A DNA stretch of 57,959 nucleotides from Paracoccus spongiarum (GTDB taxonomy: Bacteria; Pseudomonadota; Alphaproteobacteria; Rhodobacterales; Rhodobacteraceae): the NCBI RefSeq assembly GCF_030732095.1, contig NZ_JAVAMQ010000019.1, forward strand, positions 1-57,959, read 5' to 3'. The position numbers were made by a program, and so were the translations under genes. Numbering within the stretch: the stretch's first letter is position 1; every line of letters begins with the position of its first letter. The notes beneath the pieces were generated by a model. The model was not told the origin of the DNA and made no database searches. It saw only the letters and a program-made list of their open reading frames with translations. Positions 45,802 to 57,630 of the stretch are shown here, in pieces.

Positions 45802-47058
45802 ATGAGGGAGGAGGACGCAAAAGACCTGCTGAAGCGGATGCTGAATGCGGCGATTGCGGCGGCTGACCCCGCCGCCGTCCTCGCCCGGCATCTGCCCGAG
45901 AAGCCCGCTGGCCGCTGCATCGTGGTGGGGGCCGGCAAATCCGCTGCAGCGATGGCCCGCGCTGTCGAACGCGCCTGGCCCGATGTCGATCTGTCGGGCG
46001 TTGTCGTGACCCGCTACGGTCACGCCATCGAGACCGACCGGATTGTGGTGCGCGAAGCCTCGCACCCGGTGCCGGATGAGGCCGGGCACAGGGCGGCGGC
46101 GGAAATCCTCGCGCTCGCGCAATCGGCGGGGCCGGATGATCTGGTGCTGGCGCTGATCTCGGGCGGAGGCTCGGCGCTGATGACCCTGCCGGTGCCGCCG
46201 CTGACGCTGAATGAGAAGATGCAGGTCAACCGGCTGCTGCTGGCCTCTGGCCTGACCATCGAGGATATGAACAGGGTCCGCCGCCGCCTGTCGCTGGTCA
46301 AGGGTGGCGGGCTGGCACGGGCAGCCGCCCCGGCGCGGCTGGTGACGCTGGCGATCTCGGACGTGCCTGGGGACGATCCGGCGGCCATCGCCTCGGGTCC
46401 GACCGTGCCCGACCCGACGGCGGGCGAGGATCTGTCGCATCTGGTCGCGAAACTGGGTCCAAACCTGCCTGATGCCGCGCGCGAACTCCTGCTGCGCCCG
46501 GCCGAGTCGCAGCCCACTTTCACGCCTGATTTCCGCATGATCGCCGCCCCGCAGATGTCGCTGGAGGCAGCCGCCGAGGTCGCGCGCAAGGCGGGCGTTA
46601 CCCCCCTGCTTCTGGGCGACGCGCTGGAAGGCGAGGCATCCCAGCTTGGCATCGCCATGGCGGGCATCGCGAGGGCATGCGCCGCACATGGAACGCCGGT
46701 CAAACCGCCCGCCGTGCTGCTGTCGGGCGGAGAGACGACGGTGACCATCGGCGACAGAAAGCCGGGGCGCGGCGGGCGCAATACCGAATTCCTGCTGAGC
46801 CTCGCGGTCGCACTGGACGGCCATCCCGGCATCCATGCGCTTGCCGCCGATACGGACGGCATCGACGGCACCGAAGATGCCGCCGGCGCGATCATCGCCC
46901 CGGATACGCTATCGCAGGCCGATAACACCGGCCTGAAACCACGCGATTTTCTGGAAGATCACGATAGCTACAGCCTGTTCGACGGGATCGACGCGCTGAT
47001 CCGCACCGGCCCCACACTGACCAATGTCAACGATTTCCGGGCGATCCTGATTGCCTGA
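45802..47058 (+). CDS. ttuD: Glycerate 2-kinase (MOFRL family)
   Basis: A 418-residue MOFRL-family kinase. It shows the N-terminal GAGKSAAAMARAVERAW motif, the SHPVPDEAGH and LISGGGSALMTLPVPP segments, GGGLARAAAPARLVTLAISD, and the C-terminal LLSGGETTVTI with GGRNTEFLLSLA. These are typical of type I glycerate kinases, which use ATP to make 2-phosphoglycerate from D-glycerate. The Agrobacterium homologue was first named hydroxypyruvate reductase. It begins 8 bp after tartrate dehydrogenase. Its product feeds enolase, encoded at the end of the operon. Confidence 0.87.
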   Translation: MREEDAKDLLKRMLNAAIAAADPAAVLARHLPEKPAGRCIVVGAGKSAAAMARAVERAWPDVDLSGVVVTRYGHAIETDRIVVREASHPVPDEAGHRAAAEILALAQSAGPDDLVLALISGGGSALMTLPVPPLTLNEKMQVNRLLLASGLTIEDMNRVRRRLSLVKGGGLARAAAPARLVTLAISDVPGDDPAAIASGPTVPDPTAGEDLSHLVAKLGPNLPDAARELLLRPAESQPTFTPDFRMIAAPQMSLEAAAEVARKAGVTPLLLGDALEGEASQLGIAMAGIARACAAHGTPVKPPAVLLSGGETTVTIGDRKPGRGGRNTEFLLSLAVALDGHPGIHALAADTDGIDGTEDAAGAIIAPDTLSQADNTGLKPRDFLEDHDSYSLFDGIDALIRTGPTLTNVNDFRAILIA

Positions 47059-47077
47059 ACCCCGAAAGGAACATCCC

Positions 47078-49784
<2,707 letters not shown>

Positions 49785-49864
49785 GCTCCTTTCGATTCTC
49801 GAGGTCCGTTTCAGTGCGCCTCCGGCCTTCAGTAACGCTTCGAGTCCTTTCAACGAAGGCGCCA

Positions 49865-50193
49865 CCGGCACGCCTCCCCCCGACTTCCGCCACCTTCCGC
49901 CTCCCTGCCGGTCTGATGGCCGATGTATGACTTGCCATGCGCGCGAGGCTGAGCCTCATGTGGGATGCAAGAAGGAGGCGCTGGGCATGGTGAAGCGATT
50001 GAGACTGAACGAGAAATCGGTGCGGGAGGCAGTTCCGGAACCGGGTCGGGACTACCAGATCTTTGATAGCGAGGTGCGGGGGTTCGCGATCTGCATCTAC
50101 CGCTCCGGCAACCGGGCCTTCACGCTGGATTACCGCCATGCCGGGCGGCAACGGCGGATGACGCTGGGGCGCTGGCCGGAATGGTCCACGGCG
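49865..50193 (+). repeat. Direct repeat, copy 1 (integrase 5' region)
   Basis: This 329-bp segment matches 57631-57959 with few differences and no length change up to the integrase start. It covers the upstream leader, the aaggagg ribosome-binding site and the integrase start. The second copy is cut by the window end, so the repeat may be longer. Confidence 0.85.
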
Positions 50194-50261
50194 GCGGCAC
50201 GGGAACGGGCCAAGGAGCTGCGGCGTGACATCGATGCCGGGGGCGATCCGCTGTCTGGGAC
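49987..50261 (+). pseudogene. Integrase N-terminal fragment (Arm DNA-binding / DUF4102 type)
   Basis: The ATG at 49987 follows a perfect aaggagg site (49972-49978). The ~90 residues read LRLNEKSVREAVPEPGRDYQ, IFDSEVRGFAICIY, LDYRHAGRQRRMTLGRWPEW and AAARERAKELRRDIDAGGDP, the arm-binding domain of P4-type tyrosine integrases. At about 50262 the frame joins unrelated methyltransferase sequence and the catalytic domain is missing. The open frame that continues to 51147 is an accident of the junction. A second, perhaps intact copy begins at 57753. Confidence 0.8.
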
Positions 50262-51134
50262 GACATTGCCACATTCGACGGTAAGCCTTGGCGCGGCGCG
50301 GTGGATATCGTCTCTGCGGGCTATCCGTGCCAGCCGTTCAGCGTGGCGGGCAAGCGCCGGGGTGCCGACGACCCGCGCCACCTCTGGCCGCATGTCGCCC
50401 GCATCATCGGCGAGGTTGAGCCGCCATTCGTCCTTCTCGAAAATGTCGCCCATCATCTCCGCCTCGGCTTCCCCGAGGTCGCCCGAGGACTGGTCGGCAT
50501 GGGCTACAGGCTTGCGGCAGGATTGTTTACGGCGGCGGAAGTCGGTGCCCCGCATCGCCGGGAACGCCTGTTCATCCTCGCCATCCGGGAAGGGGACGAA
50601 CTGGCCGACCCCGCGCGCCTGCTCCGGCACCCGTTCGAGCGGCGGGAACCGGACGGAACTCTTGCGCCTCTGGCCGACGCCCCGGGCCCGCGCCAACGAG
50701 AACCGGCAGACCAGACCGACGCCATCGCAGGCGGCGGGCAAGCACGGGATGAACCTTGCGACGACGGCCGCGCAATGGCCGACGCCACTGACGACGGATG
50801 GCGCGAAACCGAGCGCTGGCAACCGCAAATCGGCCGATCTGACCCATGCCAGCCGGATGTGGATGACGCCGACGGCACGGGATCACAAGGATGGGGCGAC
50901 GACACTGGCGAATACGCCGGTGAACGGCCTGCTTGGCCGCCAGGTCCTCACGACGCCGATGGCTGGCAGCGATACCTGCGATCAGCGCCGGACCTTGAAC
51001 CCGCTATTCGTCGAGGCGCTGATGGGCTGGCCAATAGGGTGGACCGGCTCCGCCTCTGTGGCAATGGCGTGGTCCCCTTGGTTGCGGCGCATGCGCTCCG
51101 AACTCTGGCGCATCAGTTGCTGGACGACGGGTGA
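50262..51134 (+). pseudogene. DNA cytosine methyltransferase, 5'-truncated
   Basis: In this frame the sequence picks up at DDIATFDGKPWRGAVDIVSA and goes on to the catalytic motif GYPCQPFS, then VLLENVAHH (ENV motif), GAPHRRERLF (QRRxR-like motif) and LANRVDRLRLCGNGVVPLVA at the C-terminus. The first ~80-100 residues with the S-adenosylmethionine site are missing, replaced at ~50262 by the integrase fragment. It is a remnant of a phage-type m5C methyltransferase. An overlapping frame in its 3' half also reads phage-like protein. Confidence 0.78.
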
Positions 51135-51212
51135 TCCGATGGGCTAACAAGCTCAAAGGCAGCTTCGAGCCCAATGTGACATTTTGAAGATGAGCTACGA
51201 AGCTAACCCGTG

Positions 51213-51896
51213 CTAGCCCCGGCCAACAAAGCCGCACTCCAACAGCCATCTGTCAATTGTCTTCGCCAGCACCCGGTCGCCTGTAATAAATATGCGCTCG
51301 CGTGCTACCTCTGCCTGCCATGAGGAATAGCCCAGCCAGATTGAGGCAACGGACCTGCTTGTTGCTTCGATGAACAGATCGACCTCGAATTTTGGGTCCT
51401 TCTTGCAAAGATCAACCTCGCCACGGGGCATTGCGATCAGCCAGTAATGCTCCTGATCGCCAGTGCAATCCGTGAAGTGAAAGCGAACGACGGTCCTGCG
51501 TTTGGGCAGGGCGGACGGATCGATCTTCCTGCGCAGATTCCACATCAGATAGTCCGGGTTCAGATCGCCGAGCGCCACATCAGCCCGCATGTGTCGCCGT
51601 GCCCATCTACCAAGCTGATCGATGATCGGCTCCAGTTCGACAGCCATTGGGGTTCGCAGATAATCCACAGCGTCCTTGGCTGGATCGTGCAGCCTCTCGA
51701 TCAACCCCTGCGCTTCCATATCCTTGAGGCGTCTGGATAGCAGGCTTGGCGAAATTCCCGGCACACCACGACGCAACTCATTAAACCGCGTTGAACCATT
51801 CCACATTTCAAGTAAAATCAGCAATGTCCAGCGTGGCTCCAACGCCTCGCAGGCCATCGCAAGCGGGCAAAAGAGATTGTAGCCTTTCTCACCCAT
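51213..51896 (-). CDS. HxlR-family regulator with SCP2-like domain
   Basis: A 227-residue regulator. The N-terminal ~100 residues are an HxlR-type winged helix (CPLAMACEALEPRWTLLILL, FNELRRGVPGISPSLLSRRL, LKDMEAQGLIER). The C-terminal part resembles an SCP2-type ligand-binding fold (GEVDLCKKDPKFEVDLFIEA). The start follows ggcaggaggacag. No operator or clear target is next to it; it is oriented opposite to the genes on both sides. Confidence 0.8.
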   Translation of the reverse strand: MGEKGYNLFCPLAMACEALEPRWTLLILLEMWNGSTRFNELRRGVPGISPSLLSRRLKDMEAQGLIERLHDPAKDAVDYLRTPMAVELEPIIDQLGRWARRHMRADVALGDLNPDYLMWNLRRKIDPSALPKRRTVVRFHFTDCTGDQEHYWLIAMPRGEVDLCKKDPKFEVDLFIEATSRSVASIWLGYSSWQAEVARERIFITGDRVLAKTIDRWLLECGFVGRG

Positions 51897-52458
51897 TTCC
51901 CTGTCCTCCTGCCAAGCCAGCTTAACCGCCGGCAGCCACTTTCACCTAGTTCTGATACTGTACCGGCGGCGATACCGTCCATTCACTGGCCGGAAAGCAG
52001 CCCTGCGGCGAAACTGGTCAGCATCAAAGGCCCGTAACTTGTCAGATGGGGTGACGCCATGAGACATATCTACGATCGAAATCGACGATCTATGGAGGCA
52101 GCCCGAGCGAAAGTCTTTCAGGGGGCACTTCGATCGATTGTTGCAATCTGGCGGCGTCGGCGGATTGCCACTCGAACATCCAGCCGTTCCAATCCCAGAA
52201 TATCCCGCAGCTAGGAAAACTGTTCGCCGGAAGCGAGGTGTGCTTTGTCCCGCTTTGCCGCCATTTGACGGGCGGATCCTATGGAATCGTAGCGTCAACA
52301 TGCCCGGCGAACCGATATCCCTCACTCCTTTCTGTGACGAAGGCTACAGGTCTCTTGTCATGGCGTTTGTCATTCACCGTAGACCGACGGCGGCGGGATG
52401 CACGCGAATATGTGCTATCCTGAGCATCAAGGCTTGCTGGAAGCATGGATCAACGCTG
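51897..52458. promoter_or_regulatory. Divergent intergenic region, ~560 bp
   Basis: The region lies between the HxlR gene (minus) and the MocR-type gene (plus) and should carry both promoters. Short open frames on the plus strand continue into the MocR frame without a ribosome-binding site. I see no clear repeat or RNA gene. Confidence 0.4.
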
Positions 52459-53934
52459 ATGGAAAAGCGGTCGTCCCGACAGAACGCGCTGCTGAACTGG
52501 ATCGTTCTGGAGCGTCAGAGTCCGGTTCCGCTGTACCACCAGATCGTCGAGCAGCTTCGTCTTGCAATGGTCGAGGGAAACCTGCGCCCGGGCAGCTATT
52601 TGCCCGCTTCACGCGCCTTCGCGCGTGATCTGGGCGTCTCGCGCAACACTTGCGCGAGGGCCTATGATCAGCTTGTGGCCGACGGCTTTCTGGAGTCTAT
52701 TCGCGGGTCCGGCACGCGCGTCGCGCCGTCGCAGGCCCCCCTGGGATCGGAAACCGCCCAAGAGACCCGGGCACTGTTCCGAACCCTGCGCGCGCATGAG
52801 GAGTTTCGGCCGCAGGATCTCGACGAATATATCGGCGAACCGGCGGCGCTGGCCTTTCAGCCGGGCATCCCGGCGCTGGATGCCTTCCCTCGGCTGAAAT
52901 GGTCCCGCCTGCTGCGCCAACATGCGCTGCGAGGCGATCAGTCCATTCTCGACTACGCGCATCCGGGCGGCTATGCCCCCTTGCGGCAGGAACTGGCCAA
53001 GTATCTGACCATGTCGCGGGGCGTGGTCTGCCGTGCCGAGCAGGTCATCGTGGTGACATCGACCCGCGCCGCCATTCGCGCGATTGCCAGCATCATGTGG
53101 CCGCGCGCATCGCGGATCATGGTCGAGGATCCGGGCTATGTCGTGGCCAAGCGTGCGCTGGCGAGCCTCGGTCACGACCTCTTGCTGGTGCCGGTGGATG
53201 ACAGCGGCGCCCGCATCGATGACCTCATCAGGCGCAGGATCGATTGTGCCGGCGCCTATCTGACCCCGGCGCATCAATGGCCGACCGGCACCACCCTGTC
53301 GGACGAACGGCGAGCCACGCTGCTGGACTGGGCGGCGCGCAGCAAGGCCTGGATCATCGAGGACGACTATGACAGCGAGTTCCGTCTTGACGGCCCACCG
53401 CTACCAACCCTTCATTCGCGGGGTCCGGGTCAGGTCCTTTATGTCGGGACCTTCTCGAAGGTCTTGGTCCCGGCCATACGGACCGCCTATTTCGTGGTTC
53501 CAGCCGATCTGGTCGAGCGTTTCGAGACCGAGGTCTTTCGTCAGGGCGTCGAGCCGGCCCTGCATATTCAGGCCGCCTTGGCGGACCTGATCCGCGACGG
53601 CACCTTCGCCAGCCATATCACCCGGATGCGCAAACGCTACCGATCGAGCCGCGCCCGGCTGATCGAGGCGCTGCGCCGGCATTTCGGCGACCTGCTACGG
53701 ATCGAATGCCCGGCTGGCGGATTGCAGATCATCGCGCATCTTCCGGCTGGCGTCTCGGCCATAGAGGCGGCCCGCCTCGCGGCCGCTGCCGGTCTCGTCG
53801 CCCGTCCGATGGGTGTCTATTGCTATGCTGGCGGCGCACCCGAAGCGTTGCATTTGGGTTTTGCGGCGGTTCCGGCCGAGGACATCGACCATATGATCAT
53901 GCGTCTGCGAGAAGCGGTCAGGCCATGCCTTTAA
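52459..53934 (+). CDS. MocR/PdxR-type GntR regulator with aminotransferase-like domain
   Basis: A 491-residue regulator. Residues ~15-85 form a GntR winged helix (LYHQIVEQLRLAMVEGNLRP, LPASRAFARDLGVSRNTCAR). Residues ~110-490 form a class I aminotransferase fold with the pyridoxal-phosphate lysine near K334 (GTFSKVLVPAIR) and EDDYDSEFR ahead of it. Such proteins bind pyridoxal phosphate and control genes of vitamin B6, taurine or GABA metabolism. No target gene of that kind is next to it, so its regulon is unknown. The ATG at 52459 matches the family length; longer readings are not supported. Confidence 0.85.
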   Translation: MEKRSSRQNALLNWIVLERQSPVPLYHQIVEQLRLAMVEGNLRPGSYLPASRAFARDLGVSRNTCARAYDQLVADGFLESIRGSGTRVAPSQAPLGSETAQETRALFRTLRAHEEFRPQDLDEYIGEPAALAFQPGIPALDAFPRLKWSRLLRQHALRGDQSILDYAHPGGYAPLRQELAKYLTMSRGVVCRAEQVIVVTSTRAAIRAIASIMWPRASRIMVEDPGYVVAKRALASLGHDLLLVPVDDSGARIDDLIRRRIDCAGAYLTPAHQWPTGTTLSDERRATLLDWAARSKAWIIEDDYDSEFRLDGPPLPTLHSRGPGQVLYVGTFSKVLVPAIRTAYFVVPADLVERFETEVFRQGVEPALHIQAALADLIRDGTFASHITRMRKRYRSSRARLIEALRRHFGDLLRIECPAGGLQIIAHLPAGVSAIEAARLAAAAGLVARPMGVYCYAGGAPEALHLGFAAVPAEDIDHMIMRLREAVRPCL

Positions 53935-54021
53935 CCAGTCTGATGCAGCTGCGTCGCATTGCCCCGCACCCGCCAGGAAGATTGCCGCGCCGGCTGGCCT
54001 ATGGACGGCAGGCGCCGCGCC

Positions 54022-55047
54022 TCAGCCAAGCACCCGATAAACATTGGCGCGATAGATTGCCGCCGCGGTGGTCGGCGCCGCAAAGACCTGTCGTGTCTCC
54101 GACAGCAGCTTCTCGACCGCCCGGCGCGAGATGCCCATGCGCGCCGCGCTCTCAGCTGCGCCAAGGCCACGCGCCGAATCCTGCAGCGCCTCGCGCATCC
54201 GTGCGCTGAGCGGCACGAATTCGCGCAGTAGGGCCCGTTCCTGGATGGCCTGCCAGAAGGTCGCGCTCATCATGTATTGCAGACGGCGGTAATGATCTTC
54301 ATGCCGCATCGCATCGTCGGCGGCACCCGACCGGAAACCGAACGGCAGGGCAAAACTTGCGCCTGTCGCAGGATCCTGCATGACGGTTCCAAGGATGCAA
54401 CGATAGCCGTGATCGGGCAATGCGCTGGCAAAATCGTACATCCCGCGCGAATGCCGCGGCAGATTTGGCGCAGGGACACGATCTGTCTTCAATGAGAGCC
54501 AGCCGCCTCCGTTCGCCAACCATCCCGCGAAGGGGTCAGCCTCCATTCCCCCTGCATCACCATAGAGGCCAAGCAACTCGTCGGGCAATGACATCGCGAT
54601 CATCCGCGCGCCCGTCGTCAACCTGCCTTTCGGGGCGGCATGAACCGCGAACTGCACCGATGAAGCCCCCTGGCGCGCGATGTGCCGCCGCAGGACGAAC
54701 CAGGCGTCCGCAAAGCACGGGCAGGACCGCAGGTCGGAGGCCAGGTCCTCACAAGCCTGCAGCACATGGCGATCATTGACCAGTCTCGCTTCAACGGGAT
54801 CGGGACAGGCCTGAATCGCCGGGCCGATCTCGCCGCGCGCCACCCACAGCGCCACGGCTTCGGCGGTGCGTGAAGCGCCCAGCTTCGCGCGCGCACTTGC
54901 CAGCAGCTTGTTGACGGTCGAGCCGCTGATGCCAAGCCGCTCTCCCGCCTCGAGTGCCGTCAAGCCACGGGCGGCGAGATCGAGGCACGCTCGTTCGCGC
55001 GGTGACAGCGCGCTCGGGTTTCCCAGTCTGTCGTGGGGCCAGGACAC
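54022..55047 (-). CDS. LuxR-family regulator with two helix-turn-helix domains
   Basis: A 341-residue regulator with LuxR-type helix-turn-helix domains at both ends. The N-terminal one has LSPRERACLDLAARGLTALE and GERLGISGSTVNKLLASARA, and the C-terminal one PLSARMREALQDSARGLGAA with ARMGISRRAVEKLLSE. The middle ~180 residues look like a sensor or autoinducer-type domain. I start at a GTG at 55047 because a strong aaaggggg site precedes it; a GTG at 55161 would add 38 residues. It is divergent from the small gene cluster at 55280, which it may control. Confidence 0.75.
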   Translation of the reverse strand: MSWPHDRLGNPSALSPRERACLDLAARGLTALEAGERLGISGSTVNKLLASARAKLGASRTAEAVALWVARGEIGPAIQACPDPVEARLVNDRHVLQACEDLASDLRSCPCFADAWFVLRRHIARQGASSVQFAVHAAPKGRLTTGARMIAMSLPDELLGLYGDAGGMEADPFAGWLANGGGWLSLKTDRVPAPNLPRHSRGMYDFASALPDHGYRCILGTVMQDPATGASFALPFGFRSGAADDAMRHEDHYRRLQYMMSATFWQAIQERALLREFVPLSARMREALQDSARGLGAAESAARMGISRRAVEKLLSETRQVFAAPTTAAAIYRANVYRVLG

Positions 55048-55279
55048 ACCGCCCCCTTTCTGCACCCGCAACGGAATTTCGTGCGGAAATCCGAACCTTT
55101 GCTGCCCGATCTGGCCATGTTCATTAGACCACGGATGCACAATACTACGCAATATGTTCACCTGGCGGTGTGACCGGCCCGCTGAACCGGTGCCAAACTG
55201 GCCCTCTGCCGGGGCAGGTCATTTCGCTAGACTGAAACCTCATCCAACGCGAGCTCGCCCCCACCCCGTGGAGGGCAAC

Positions 55280-55483
55280 ATGATTGAATTCATCCTTGTC
55301 GCCTGCCTGTCAGGCGCACCAGAGAACTGCCGTACCGAGACCCGCCTGCTGACCGACCTGACGCTGATCCAGTGCATGACCAGCATGCAGTTTCTGGCGG
55401 CGGACTGGGCCAGTGACCATCCGGACTGGCGGGTGCAGCGGCATTTCTGTCGGGTATTCGACCCCACGCGAGCCGACGCATGA
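55280..55483 (+). CDS. Small cysteine-containing protein, 67 aa
   Basis: A 67-residue protein starting IEFILVACLSGAPENCRTET. The ATG at 55280 follows gtggagg. It has four cysteines and a short hydrophobic start that might be a weak export signal. The stop overlaps the next gene start (ATGA), so the two are coupled. I recognise no named family. Confidence 0.65.
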   Translation: MIEFILVACLSGAPENCRTETRLLTDLTLIQCMTSMQFLAADWASDHPDWRVQRHFCRVFDPTRADA

Positions 55484-56091
55484 CAGCGCCACAGATCACG
55501 GAAGGTAACGGATTTCTTCCGGCTTCCGATCGCCAGCGCGGTCATGTGATCTCGCAGCAGAGCCAGGGCCCTGACCAGCCTTTGCCGGGGGATTATACCG
55601 CCGGCATTGTCGTCACAGCCGCCCTCTGCCTCAGCGCCGCGTTTGGCGCGGCTCACGCAGGGCAGCCATCAGAACCATCACTTCTGGAGACAATCGAACT
55701 GTGGCTGGTCGCAAATTTTGACCTCCCGGCGGCGGAAAACCCCCCGGCGCTGGGGACCATGACTGCCGCCGATCTGGTTGCGCTCCGCTACGGACCGGAC
55801 AGCTCCGTCAGCCCGGGTGACGTGGTTGCCGCCTATGATCATGGCAGCCGGACGATCTATCTGATCGATGGCTGGAGGGGGCATGACGCGGCCGAGCTTT
55901 CGGTACTGGTCCACGAAATGGTCCACCACCTGCAGGCTTCTGCCGACATGAGATTCGCATGTCCGGCCGAGCGGGAAAGGCTTGCCTATGAGGCGCAGGA
56001 CGCCTGGCTGCAGCTCTTTGGGGAGAACTTAACCAGCGCGGTCAACATCGATCCCGCAGCCTTGCTCGTTTCGAGCGTCTGCACGCATTGA
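55480..56091 (+). CDS. DUF6647-like protein with HExxH motif
   Basis: A 203-residue protein. A single hydrophobic segment at about residues 42-60 could be a membrane anchor or late signal peptide. The C-terminal domain has a zinc-metalloprotease-type motif H145-E-M-V-H149 (LVHEMVHHLQ), with E171 (AYEAQ) as a possible third ligand. The layout fits the DUF6647 group, whose function is not known to me. It overlaps the small gene before it by 4 bp and lies 81 bp ahead of the DUF4242-like gene. Confidence 0.72.
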   Translation: MTAPQITEGNGFLPASDRQRGHVISQQSQGPDQPLPGDYTAGIVVTAALCLSAAFGAAHAGQPSEPSLLETIELWLVANFDLPAAENPPALGTMTAADLVALRYGPDSSVSPGDVVAAYDHGSRTIYLIDGWRGHDAAELSVLVHEMVHHLQASADMRFACPAERERLAYEAQDAWLQLFGENLTSAVNIDPAALLVSSVCTH

Positions 56092-56172
56092 GGCTCGGAT
56101 GCTCGATGGAATGGCCCCTGAACCTGAAAGCCGGCGACCTGCCGGAAACGCAGCATGAGAAAGGATAATCCG

Positions 56173-56457
56173 ATGACAGAGTTGAAACGCTTCATGATCG
56201 AGCGCGACATTCCGGCGATTGGCCAGATGTCGGCTGCCGAGCTTTGCGGGGCCGCTCGCGCGTCAAATCAGGCGCTGGAACGGATCGGCAACGGCATTCA
56301 GTGGGTGCAAAGCTTTGTGGCGCGCGACAAGACCTTCTGCGTCTATCTGGCCGAGAGCGAGGACGCGATCATCAGGCACTCGGAATTGTCGGGCATCCCG
56401 GTCGCCGCGATCACGGAGATTCCGCAGGTGATCGATCCGCTCACGGCCAAGAGTTGA
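56173..56457 (+). CDS. DUF4242-like small protein
   Basis: A 94-residue protein. The ATG at 56173 follows aaagga; 56155 would add six residues. The pattern (MIERDIPAIG, AARASNQALERIG, QWVQSFVARDKTFCVYLAES, AIIRHSELSGIPVAAITEI) is that of DUF4242 proteins, small ferredoxin-like folds sometimes described as nickel-binding. It is likely in one operon with the DUF6647-like and GST genes. Confidence 0.78.
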   Translation: MTELKRFMIERDIPAIGQMSAAELCGAARASNQALERIGNGIQWVQSFVARDKTFCVYLAESEDAIIRHSELSGIPVAAITEIPQVIDPLTAKS

Positions 56458-56606
56458 TCCTTTCCGGCTGAACCCATGGGGTGGTCGGCTTGTCCGGTGG
56501 CGAACTGACGGTCGGGTCTTCGGCCAGATCATCCGGCCAGAACAGGGATCGGCCCATCGATGCAGGCCGTCCGGCATTGGGTGAAACGGCAGAACGGAGG
56601 TCTGAA

Positions 56607-57248
56607 TTGGCTCAGGTCGCGGCAGGTGATTACCGCCTTTTCTGGGAGAAGATGTCCGGGGCGATGGTAATCGAGATTCTGCTGGAAGAGATGCAGCTTC
56701 CCTATCGGCGCGTCGCGATCGACATGGCGGCCGGCGCGCACCGGTCGCCGGCCTATCTGGCGGTGAACCCGACCGGGCAGGTTCCCGCCCTGGCATTCTC
56801 GACGGGCGAGGTCATCGGAGAGACCGCCGCGATCATCATTGCCCTGGGCGAACATCACCCGGACACGCCGCTGGTTCCCGGCCCCGACCACCCCGACAGG
56901 GCGACATTCCTGCGCTGGCTCATCTACATGGCCGCTGGCCCCCATATGGCCTTTGTTCAGTTCAACCACCCCGAGCGGTTTCTGGACGATCCGCGAACCC
57001 ATCCGGCCCTGATCGACAATGCAAGAAAACGGTTGCTCGACCAGTTCACGCTACTCGATCAGGCCATCGCCGGCACGCCGTTCTTTCTGGCTGAGGGGAT
57101 CAGCGCGCTGGATCTCTATGTCTATATGCTGATCGAGTTCTTTGGCGACAATCCCATCGCGCTGGCTGCCAAACCCTGTCTGACAAGCCTGCATGCGGCA
57201 GTGTCAAAACGGGACAGCGTCGCGCGCCTGCGCCCGCGTCACGATTGA
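56607..57248 (+). CDS. Glutathione S-transferase family protein
   Basis: A 213-residue GST. The thioredoxin-like N-terminal domain reads YRLFWEKMSGAMVIEILLEE, then NPTGQVPALAF (cis-proline P) and GETAAIIIALGE (the ES/ET glutathione-binding turn). A helical C-terminal domain follows (FFLAEGISALDLYVYML). I chose a TTG start at 56607 because a clear ggagg lies 7 bases before it and because the family N-terminus begins there; the frame is open to 56481 but that part is not GST-like. A role in detoxification or glutathione chemistry is inferred. Confidence 0.83.
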   Translation: MAQVAAGDYRLFWEKMSGAMVIEILLEEMQLPYRRVAIDMAAGAHRSPAYLAVNPTGQVPALAFSTGEVIGETAAIIIALGEHHPDTPLVPGPDHPDRATFLRWLIYMAAGPHMAFVQFNHPERFLDDPRTHPALIDNARKRLLDQFTLLDQAIAGTPFFLAEGISALDLYVYMLIEFFGDNPIALAAKPCLTSLHAAVSKRDSVARLRPRHD

Positions 57249-57630
57249 CGATCCGGCGGTGGCAGGGCCAATGCAGCTCCGGTCAGTTAGCCCAGATGGA
57301 CACGCGGGCCCAATGATGTGTTCTTGTACTGGTAGATATGCGGAAACGCGGCATTGTCAGTTTTGAATTTCAGGCCGGGAAGAAGGTGCCGCAGCCGCAC
57401 ACAGAAATTCCCTTGTCCTGAGCGATCCAACGTCGCAAATTGCCACATGCGCCATGGATAAGCTTTGTATTCGCACCCCCGACGAACTTCCGCTGACCAG
57501 TCCAATGTGCCTGCTATTGTAAAGGCTCCGCCGTAGTGCGCGCGAACAGCGGCTGTTGCCAATTGCCGCAGTTGCGAAGCCTACCGCCGCATGTCGGCTC
57601 ACCGCCCGCTTTCCTCATATACTCACCCAA
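57249..57630. other. Intergenic region before the second integrase copy
   Basis: No confident gene is seen. A minus-strand frame at 57287-57562 (91 codons) has a mildly protein-like end but no ribosome-binding site or known domain. The region ends where the direct repeat begins. Confidence 0.4.

Noticed and set aside
54866..55483. A 205-residue plus-strand protein
   Set aside because: Its first two thirds lie antisense to the LuxR-type gene; only the last 67 residues, from the ATG at 55280 with its own ribosome-binding site, look real.
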